This document shows positions 9,733-15,918 of a stretch of DNA of 64,000 nucleotides, piece after piece. The position numbers and the translations under genes are program-made. The stretch spans positions 1,523,215-1,587,214 of the forward strand of contig NZ_QJKB01000001.1 in NCBI RefSeq assembly GCF_003201815.1. Direction: 5' to 3'. Numbering within the stretch: the first letter of the stretch is position 1; the number at the start of each line of letters is the position of its first letter. This DNA comes from Undibacterium pigrum. GTDB taxonomy: Bacteria > Pseudomonadota > Gammaproteobacteria > Burkholderiales > Burkholderiaceae_D. Below the pieces are notes generated by a model. That model worked only from the letters and a program-made list of their open reading frames with translations. It was not told the origin of the DNA and searched no databases.

Positions 9733-10098
9733 ATGAAAAAAATACTTATTGTTGACGACAGCAAAGTTTCCCGCATGGTTATTCGTGCGCATGTCAAAGC
9801 GGTGCACCCGGACTGGGAATTTTTTGAAGCTGCCAGTGGCGAAGAAGCCATCAAGTCAGTCGTCGAGAATAAACCCGACTTTTGCACTATGGACATCAAT
9901 ATGCCCGGCATGCTGGGTACTGACGCAGCAGAGCAGATTTTGCAAACAAATCCACATATACGTATCGCCATTTTTTCAGCGAATGTGCAGGACACCATGC
10001 AAAACCGGGCTACGTCCATAGGCACCATCTTTGTCGCCAAGCCAGTGACAGAGAAATCCATCACTATCGTCCTCAATTATTTCGCGAGCGGAAAATGA
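9733..10098 (+). CDS. Single-domain response regulator (CheY-like)
   Basis: The 121 residues form one receiver domain and nothing else. The acidic pair Asp8-Asp9 (ILIVDDS), phospho-acceptor Asp54 (CTMDINMPGM), Ser82 (IFSAN) and Lys103 (VAKPV) are all present, so it should be phosphorylatable. Its last four bases overlap the start of the CheC-like gene (ATGA), so the two are translationally coupled. The pair suggests a phospho-signal that the CheC protein removes. No histidine kinase is adjacent. No clear ribosome binding site precedes the ATG. Confidence 0.9.
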   Translation: MKKILIVDDSKVSRMVIRAHVKAVHPDWEFFEAASGEEAIKSVVENKPDFCTMDINMPGMLGTDAAEQILQTNPHIRIAIFSANVQDTMQNRATSIGTIFVAKPVTEKSITIVLNYFASGK

Positions 10099-10706
10099 AC
10101 TCCCTGACCGAACTTCATCTCGATGCATTAAGCGAGGTCTTCAATGTCGGTGCTGGCAGGGCTGCGGCCAGCCTCAGTGATATTGTCGGTGAGGAAGTTC
10201 GCTTGTCGGTCCCTTCTGTCGAAATCCGCAAGTCTTCAGAGATTGATGTCTCGTCCATGGGTCTGCAAAGCGAACGCTTTGGAGCAGTACATCAAACCTT
10301 TAGCGGCTCGTTTGAAGCCGAGGCCATCCTGCTGTTCACTGAAGAACATGCGCTGGAAATAGTACGCGACATGATGGGCTCGCAAATCAGCCTCGAAGAC
10401 CTGGCCGAGTTTGAACAGGAAGCCATGTGCGAACTGGGCAATATCATTCTCAATGCCTGTCTGTCGGCGATGGCGGATATGCTGAACATACCACTGAACT
10501 GTTCCTTGCCAGACTACTCGGTAGCAACGACAGAAGAAATTTTCCGCCGGGTCAGCGATGACCTTGACCAGCCCTATGTCTTATTGCTGCATATCGATCT
10601 GGCGATAGAGAGAAGACATTCTGAAGGGCATTTGATTTTCTTGCTTAGCTCCACATCTTTAAAAGATTTGATTATCCAGCTTGAGCGCTTTCTGGGAGCA
10701 GTTTAA
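10095..10706 (+). CDS. CheC-like CheY-P phosphatase
   Basis: This 203-residue protein contains both CheC-type active-site helices: DALSEVFNVGAG (residues 10-21, E-xx-N pattern) and EQEAMCELGNIILNA (E-xx-N pattern, about residues 112-126). CheC/CheX/FliY proteins dephosphorylate CheY-type receivers. It overlaps the receiver gene by 4 bp and the diguanylate cyclase gene by 1 bp (TAATG), so the three proteins probably act together. It is not next to classical che genes, so a role in c-di-GMP control rather than flagellar switching is inferred. Confidence 0.85.
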   Translation: MNSLTELHLDALSEVFNVGAGRAAASLSDIVGEEVRLSVPSVEIRKSSEIDVSSMGLQSERFGAVHQTFSGSFEAEAILLFTEEHALEIVRDMMGSQISLEDLAEFEQEAMCELGNIILNACLSAMADMLNIPLNCSLPDYSVATTEEIFRRVSDDLDQPYVLLLHIDLAIERRHSEGHLIFLLSSTSLKDLIIQLERFLGAV

Positions 10707-11734
10707 TGGCGCAGTTGATGTCCCCCTCACCGTTCGCGATGGAACAGATATTCAATTCCATCAGCCTGGGTCTGATTGTGCTTGATGCACAACAGTCCGT
10801 GCGCATGTGGAACGGCTGGGTGGAAAGACATACCGGCATTCCTTCAAACCAGGTCGTAGGCAAGCATATTTCTGAAGCTTTTGAAGAATTGCCCAGTCGC
10901 GCCATCCTCAATGCCATCACCAATACCCTCAATTATGGCTTGCCCGTGGTCTTGTCGAATGCCCTGCATCGCTCACCCTTGCCGCTGTTCCAGCGCAATG
11001 AGCATGAACCGGAAAACGAAAAAATCCGCATAGATCAGTCCATCACGATCACGCCGATTACAGCAGAATATGGCGAGCGTCATTGCCTGATACAGATCAG
11101 TGATTCGACCACGTCGATAAAACGTGAAAAAATCCTGCGCACGCATTCAGAAGCCCTGAAGCGCGAAGCCACGACCGACAGCCTGACTGGCATTTATAAC
11201 CGTCGCTTCTTTGATGAACACTACAAAATGGCTCTGGGCCATGCCGTGCGCCACAACGTGCCCTTGTCCGTATTCATGGTCGATATTGACTACTTCAAGG
11301 AATACAATGACAGCTATGGCCATGTGGCTGGTGACAAGGCATTGATACAGGTCGCTGCTGCCCTGCGTAAGCAATTGCTGAGGGCAACCGATGTACTGGC
11401 GCGTTTTGGTGGCGAAGAGTTTATCCTCATGCTGCCCAATATGGCACCCGACTCAGCCATGCTGTTTGCAGAAAAATTGCGGACGGCCGTCTGGGACTTG
11501 AATATCCCGCATATCAATTCCCGTATCAGCCAGCGCATCAGCGTCAGTATAGGTTTCAGCAACTTCTACAAGCATCCTGATGTTGATGCCAATTCCCTGC
11601 TCAAGTGTGCCGATGCCGCCCTGTATGAAGCCAAGAAAGCTGGTCGCAATCAAAGCCAGTACCTGCCCTTGCAGCACTTCAATATACAAACTACAGCCCC
11701 CGCTGGCACTCTGCATAAATCAGTCAACAGCTAA
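10706..11734 (+). CDS. PAS-GGDEF diguanylate cyclase
   Basis: The 342-residue protein has an N-terminal PAS domain (about 10-140, starting FNSISLGLIVLDAQQSVRMW) and a C-terminal GGDEF domain (about 160-325). The active-site motif is GGEEF (235-239) and the inhibitory I-site RATD (226-229) is intact, so an active, product-inhibited cyclase making c-di-GMP from two GTP is expected. No membrane segment is seen. Its ATG overlaps the stop codon of the CheC-like gene, making it the output member of the receiver-phosphatase-cyclase operon. The PAS ligand is unknown. Confidence 0.92.
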   Translation: MAQLMSPSPFAMEQIFNSISLGLIVLDAQQSVRMWNGWVERHTGIPSNQVVGKHISEAFEELPSRAILNAITNTLNYGLPVVLSNALHRSPLPLFQRNEHEPENEKIRIDQSITITPITAEYGERHCLIQISDSTTSIKREKILRTHSEALKREATTDSLTGIYNRRFFDEHYKMALGHAVRHNVPLSVFMVDIDYFKEYNDSYGHVAGDKALIQVAAALRKQLLRATDVLARFGGEEFILMLPNMAPDSAMLFAEKLRTAVWDLNIPHINSRISQRISVSIGFSNFYKHPDVDANSLLKCADAALYEAKKAGRNQSQYLPLQHFNIQTTAPAGTLHKSVNS

Positions 11735-11751
11735 GTCTTAAAGCTGTTGAC
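11723..11751 (+). terminator. Hairpin at the end of the GGDEF gene
   Basis: GTCAACAGCT (11723-11732) and AGCTGTTGAC (11742-11751) form a perfect 10-bp stem with a 9-base loop overlapping the stop codon at 11732-11734. No T-run follows, so a classical rho-independent terminator is not proven; it may simply stabilise the 3' end. Confidence 0.45.
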
Positions 11752-11771
11752 GATTGCTGGAAGCTGGTTAA

Positions 11772-11876
11772 ATCACGGAAACCAGCTATGAAGACACGGA
11801 ACACTTTGCAGTGACCCGTGACTTCCTCAACAATTATCCAAAGCGGCTGGAGCAATTGCTGGCAGATGAAGAGTAA
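11772..11876 (+). pseudogene. Possible 34-codon remnant of a lost gene
   Basis: Directly downstream of the cyclase operon, one frame stays open from a TAA at 11769 to a TAA at 11874 and reads like a real C-terminus (ends HFAVTRDFLNNYPKRLEQLL then ADEE). It has no ATG in frame and no ribosome binding site. It may be the tail of a deleted gene; no family was recognised. Chance cannot be excluded at this length. Confidence 0.25.
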
Positions 11877-11883
11877 GTAAAAC

Positions 11884-13275
11884 CTACCAACTGATCACAC
11901 AAGACAAGGCCAGCAGTCCCAGGGCCAGGACAAAGTATAGTAACTGCAAAGGTATCATCCACTTCGCCCAGACTGCCCAGGGTATGCGTGCCAGCGCCAG
12001 CACACCAACAGTGATGCCTGAGGTTGGTATCATCGGCGTCGTGAATTCACCAAACTGAAATGCCAGTATCGCAGTCTGCCTGGTCACACCCACCAGGTCA
12101 GCCAATGGTGCCATGATGGGCATGGTCAGTGCCGCCTGCCCGCTGCCAGAATGGATGAAGAAGTTGATGACAGACTGAGTCACAAACATCTTGTGTGCTG
12201 CAAAGATGGGATGTGAGGACTGCACAAAAGGCATAAGGAAATTCAACATGGTGTCGATGATATTCGCGTCCCGTGCCAGTATCATGGTGCCACGTGCCAG
12301 GGCTATCACCAGTGCGGTGGTCACCAGGTCTTTCGCCCCCTGCATGAAGGCGTCGACAAAGCTGTCGGCATTGAGCTTGCCAACTATACCCACCAGGATG
12401 GCCATGACCAGGAACAAAGCAGCAATCTCTTCTATATACCAGCTATATTTAACTACGCCCACCACCATGGTAATGAGTGTCAGCAGGAACATCACTAACA
12501 CAGCCTTGTGAATCGCTGTCATGCCGGTAAAACTGGTGAATTCGTCGATCTTGAGATTCTTGCGTTTTTCTTCATCGATAGCAAAAGTGGGGCTCAGCAA
12601 GGGATTTTTCTTGATGCGTGCCGCATACCAACTGAGAAAAGCGATCGTGACCACAGTCGCCAGCAACCATGCGACTAGCCGGAAACCTATGCCAGAAAAT
12701 AGTGGTACACCAGCTATGCCTTGAGCAATACCGACATTGAAGGGATTTAAAAATGCCGCAGCAAAGCCTACCTGTGAACCAACGAAGGGAATAGACACAC
12801 CCACTACCGAGTCATAGCCAAGTGCCAGCGCCAGCGGGATAAAGATCATGACGAAAGGTATGGCCTCTTCTGCCATGCCAAAGGTCGCTCCTCCAAGAGA
12901 AAACAGGGTCACGAACACAGGTATGATGCCAGCCCTGACGAGACTGGAATGGGTATGCGCTCGAGCCACGGATTTGATCATGGCATCAATCGCTTCTGTC
13001 TTTTGCAAAACCGCAAAAGCACCACCAACAATGAGTACAAAACCGATGATCAATGCAGCCTCAACAAAACCCTTGATGGGTGCCATCATCAGGGCCACAG
13101 CACCTTGCGGATTACTGGTGACATAGTGAAAACTGGCAGGATCTATCAACGTCTTGCCATTCACCACATGAGTATCATATTTACCGCCAGGCACCAGCCA
13201 GGTAGCCAGCGCGATCAGTGCCAGCAAGGAAAACAGCAGGACAAAGGTATTCGGTAATCTGAGTTTTTTCAGCAT
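11884..13275 (-). CDS. YfcC-family (DcuC/UIT superfamily) inner-membrane transporter
   Basis: The start is placed at the ATG 13273-13275 (MLKKLRLPNTFVLLFSL), with AGGAGC upstream; an in-frame extension to 13380 runs into the neighbouring gene and is rejected. The 463-residue protein has about 11-12 hydrophobic segments and the family's signature regions near residues 110-150 and around GQAALTMPIMAPLADL (about 370-390). YfcC proteins belong to the C4-dicarboxylate anaerobic carrier superfamily; substrates proposed for relatives include dicarboxylates, arginine/ornithine and peptides. It follows the aspartoacylase-like gene by 13 bp, so it probably imports that enzyme's substrate. Substrate assignment is inference. 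Confidence 0.85.
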   Translation of the reverse strand: MLKKLRLPNTFVLLFSLLALIALATWLVPGGKYDTHVVNGKTLIDPASFHYVTSNPQGAVALMMAPIKGFVEAALIIGFVLIVGGAFAVLQKTEAIDAMIKSVARAHTHSSLVRAGIIPVFVTLFSLGGATFGMAEEAIPFVMIFIPLALALGYDSVVGVSIPFVGSQVGFAAAFLNPFNVGIAQGIAGVPLFSGIGFRLVAWLLATVVTIAFLSWYAARIKKNPLLSPTFAIDEEKRKNLKIDEFTSFTGMTAIHKAVLVMFLLTLITMVVGVVKYSWYIEEIAALFLVMAILVGIVGKLNADSFVDAFMQGAKDLVTTALVIALARGTMILARDANIIDTMLNFLMPFVQSSHPIFAAHKMFVTQSVINFFIHSGSGQAALTMPIMAPLADLVGVTRQTAILAFQFGEFTTPMIPTSGITVGVLALARIPWAVWAKWMIPLQLLYFVLALGLLALSCVISW

Positions 13276-13288
13276 GATGCGCTCCTGG

Positions 13289-14407
13289 TCACAAGGACAG
13301 TAAATTACCGGAACGGTAGGCAACGGGGCCAGCGATTTTGGCAATGCGCATGCCGTGCGTGGCATAACGTCTGGCCACACGAGCGAATAAAATGCCGGAT
13401 ACAGTTGCCAGCACTGGCGTTACCTTCGCGCTGATCGGGTCAACAATGTCTGCCACCCTCTCACCTGCCTCAACGTGCTCACCTGTTTCTCTGGTAAATA
13501 CCAGGATGCCAGCATGTGGGGCACGCAAAGGCTCTACACCTTCCAGCGGTGTAGGCTGGCACAAGGCTTGAGGTAAGACTGGTGCTTTTCCGCGCAGGTA
13601 GCCTGCATGTCTGAGGAAGTTAATGATAGCCAAAGCATCTGCCTGCGCCGCCTCATGGCTGACTTCAGTTTCTCCACGCAATTCCACCGTGATGGACAGA
13701 CAGGCGTTTGGAACAGGTGTCGCCTGACCAAAGTGCTGCGCCAGCTCCCACCAGTGACGTGAACAGGATTCATCAAAAGGATCATCACCCGACAATACAG
13801 ACACCAGTACCGCCTGCGCGCCCAGGTAGGCAGCTAAGGGCATGCAATCGTGCGACAACGGAGTACCCGTATATAAATGCATGACAGCCTGGTTATCACA
13901 ATGCAGGTCCAGCACAATGTCGGCATCCACCGCCAGGGTTTGCAGGATTTTCTTTTGCTGCTCTGTTGCGGTTTCTGGCTGCCAGGCTTGCAGTACGGCC
14001 AGTGCCTGCTCGCGTACCAGTTTTACATTTTCTTTTTCATCAGCACCCAGCTTGCCTTGTAGGAGAGGAACAAGATGTGGCGTCAGGTGACGATAGCCAC
14101 GGTTGAAATTAATACCCGTCGCCAGGTCAAAGCGGCCAAAAGCCGTGCCCTGTATATCCTGTGCCAGCCCTATGGGGTTAGCCACTGGTACCACAACAAT
14201 TTCAGCAGCGATCGCAGAAATTTTTTCATACTGCTCCAGCATTTCGCGCAAATAGTGATTTACCAGCATGCCGGGTATTTCATCCGCGTGCAAGGACGAC
14301 TGTATATACACCTTGCGTCCATGATCAGGAGTACCGTAATGAAAACTCTGTAATTCACGCACAGTCCCATTACTTATATCTGGCAAGGCATGGCTTTGTA
14401 TTTGCAT
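13289..14407 (-). CDS. Succinylglutamate desuccinylase/aspartoacylase-family hydrolase
   Basis: The zinc-binding motif SLHADE (His40, Glu43) and a later LDLHCD histidine mark an M14-type ASTE/AspA amidohydrolase. The C-terminal third carries the beta-barrel-like domain typical of the longer branch. The ATG at 14405-14407 (372 residues) is chosen over a TTG at 14437. Family members hydrolyse N-acylated amino acids such as N-acetylaspartate or N2-succinylglutamate. It is the first gene of a two-gene unit with the YfcC transporter and is divergent from the RpiR regulator. Given the secreted cyanophycinase nearby, beta-aspartyl-arginine (an aminosuccinyl-arginine) is a candidate substrate; that is inference. 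Confidence 0.82.
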   Translation of the reverse strand: MQIQSHALPDISNGTVRELQSFHYGTPDHGRKVYIQSSLHADEIPGMLVNHYLREMLEQYEKISAIAAEIVVVPVANPIGLAQDIQGTAFGRFDLATGINFNRGYRHLTPHLVPLLQGKLGADEKENVKLVREQALAVLQAWQPETATEQQKKILQTLAVDADIVLDLHCDNQAVMHLYTGTPLSHDCMPLAAYLGAQAVLVSVLSGDDPFDESCSRHWWELAQHFGQATPVPNACLSITVELRGETEVSHEAAQADALAIINFLRHAGYLRGKAPVLPQALCQPTPLEGVEPLRAPHAGILVFTRETGEHVEAGERVADIVDPISAKVTPVLATVSGILFARVARRYATHGMRIAKIAGPVAYRSGNLLSL

Positions 14408-14729
14408 AAAAACTCTTTTCTTTGTTGGTAATAGCAAGACCCAAAAAAACTGACTCAGGCAGTATTAATTTCCGTATTACAGACTTTACTCCCACCTACC
14501 CGTCACTTTTCCAATAGCCGTTTTTACAAGCAGAAAAATACAACACTGCAAAATTGGAGGCATTCCTGTCTGTAAACACAAAAACATGATGAACGATTTT
14601 TTACATATTCTACATTTATGAAAATAAAACGACAAATACTATTGAAAATATTTTTAAACAGGGCTACAGTTCATTCATCGAAAAAAGTTTTACTGAAATT
14701 TTTACTGATTGTTTTGCTGAACACTGCAC
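14408..14729. promoter_or_regulatory. Divergent AT-rich control region between the ASTE operon and the RpiR gene
   Basis: The 322-bp spacer is markedly AT-rich and should contain both divergent promoters. The only clear ordered element is the triple repeat at 14688-14720, described separately. No ORF with a plausible start is present. Confidence 0.6.
14688..14720 (+). repeat. Three TTTT(A/G)CTGA direct repeats with 12-bp period
   Basis: TTTTACTGA at 14688-14696 and 14700-14708 and TTTTGCTGA at 14712-14720 are spaced exactly 12 bp start to start and end 9 bases before the RpiR start codon. The position suits an autoregulatory operator. Which protein binds is not known. Confidence 0.7.
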
Positions 14730-15683
14730 ATGAAAAAATTAAATACTCCTGTTGAATCCGCCTCACCGGAAATGGTCTTTGCCAAATCCACATTGGGTGA
14801 GTCACTGATGCTGGTCTTGCAGGAAGGATCAGTCTCCTATAAGCGGATTGCCAATTTCCTCTTGCGCAACCAGGTCAAGGTCACGGCACTGGGAATAGAA
14901 GACATGGCAGAGCAATGTGATGTATCTACCGCTACCATCAGCCGGTTTGCGCGTGACATGGGCTTTAATAATTACGCGGGTTTGCGTAATCAGATTGCAG
15001 AAGTAGTACAGGCTGTGTTCCAACCGGTAGAAAAACTGCGCAATACCATAGAAGCCAAAAAGAATGCCCCCTCGCCAGCCCATACCAGCATGCAGTTTGC
15101 TGCTGCCAATATCGATGCTGCCAGCCAGGGCATGTCTGAACCAGATTTGAACGAGGTAGTCAGCCACATCGCCAAAGCTAAAACTGTGTATGTCATGGGC
15201 TTTGGCCTCAGTGCCCACCTGGCTGGCATGCTGGCCCTGCATTTGCAACCCTTTTGCTCACACGTGGTGGAAGTGGTTGGTTACGGCGGCACTGAAGTGG
15301 CGGCTGGCCATCTCGCAAATATTACTGACAAGGATGTACTCATCGTCATCTCATTCCCACGCTATGCACTGGATGTCATCAAACTCACGCAGTTTGTACG
15401 TGACCATGATGCCTGCATAGTCACGATTACCGACTCCCCTGCTTCACCGATTGCACAACTGGGTAATTATCTGCTGCTGGCACCGAGTACTCACGGTGTC
15501 TTGCCCAGCAGTGCCAGTGCCGCAATTGCTGTCATCGAAGCCCTGGTCAGCAGCATGATGGTATCGAATAAAAAGAACGTGGAAAAGGCCATGCGCCTGA
15601 CCGAAGCCATATCAGCCTATCTGCATAGTGCTGACAACAACGTCAAATACACACAGCCGGACAGTAATAAACCCAAGAAGTAA
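14730..15683 (+). CDS. RpiR/MurR-family transcriptional regulator with SIS domain
   Basis: The 317-residue protein has an N-terminal RpiR-type helix-turn-helix (about 40-80, with MAEQCDVSTATISRFARDMG) and a C-terminal SIS domain (about 130-265, with VYVMGFGLSAHLAG and VLIVISFPRYALDVI). SIS domains usually bind phosphosugars, but RpiR-like regulators also control amino-acid-derived compounds. It is divergent from the ASTE-YfcC unit and upstream of the TonB receptor and cyanophycinase genes, so it is the likely local regulator of both arms. Confidence 0.92.
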   Translation: MKKLNTPVESASPEMVFAKSTLGESLMLVLQEGSVSYKRIANFLLRNQVKVTALGIEDMAEQCDVSTATISRFARDMGFNNYAGLRNQIAEVVQAVFQPVEKLRNTIEAKKNAPSPAHTSMQFAAANIDAASQGMSEPDLNEVVSHIAKAKTVYVMGFGLSAHLAGMLALHLQPFCSHVVEVVGYGGTEVAAGHLANITDKDVLIVISFPRYALDVIKLTQFVRDHDACIVTITDSPASPIAQLGNYLLLAPSTHGVLPSSASAAIAVIEALVSSMMVSNKKNVEKAMRLTEAISAYLHSADNNVKYTQPDSNKPKK

Positions 15684-15710
15684 ATAAACAAACAAGCAAA
15701 TCACAGTCAC

Positions 15711-15741
15711 TCCCCGGAGTGCCTGAGGGGGATGCTTTTTT
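15711..15741 (+). terminator. Weak terminator after the RpiR gene
   Basis: TCCCC (15711-15715) can pair with GGGGA (15728-15732), followed after three bases by six T residues (15736-15741). An alternative nested stem CACTCC/GGAGTG is also possible. It lies about 30 bp after the RpiR stop codon. Confidence 0.4.
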
Positions 15742-15753
15742 AAAATTTCTGTA

Positions 15754-15896
15754 AGAACCTGTTCACGATCTGTCGCGAGCGAGCGTCAGCGGAGTGAAGA
15801 GCAGTGCAAAAAGCGGAATGTACTTAAGTACATGAGCATTTTGAGCAGCGCATGAGCTCCGATCACGCTCGCGCAGCAAGATCGTGATCAGATTCT
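15754..15896. repeat. 143-bp imperfect palindromic intergenic element
   Basis: The outer 18 bases, AGAACCTGTTCACGATCT on the left and AGAATCTGATCACGATCT on the right read in reverse complement, match at 16 positions. Symmetry continues inward with gaps to the perfect centre TGTACTTAAGTACA. Both arms carry GCGAGCG-rich segments. The structure resembles a REP/MITE-type element or a folded 5' leader, since it lies just 22 bp before the TonB receptor start codon. Confidence 0.7.
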
Positions 15897-15918
15897 AAAA
15901 CCTGAGGAGAAGAAGGCA

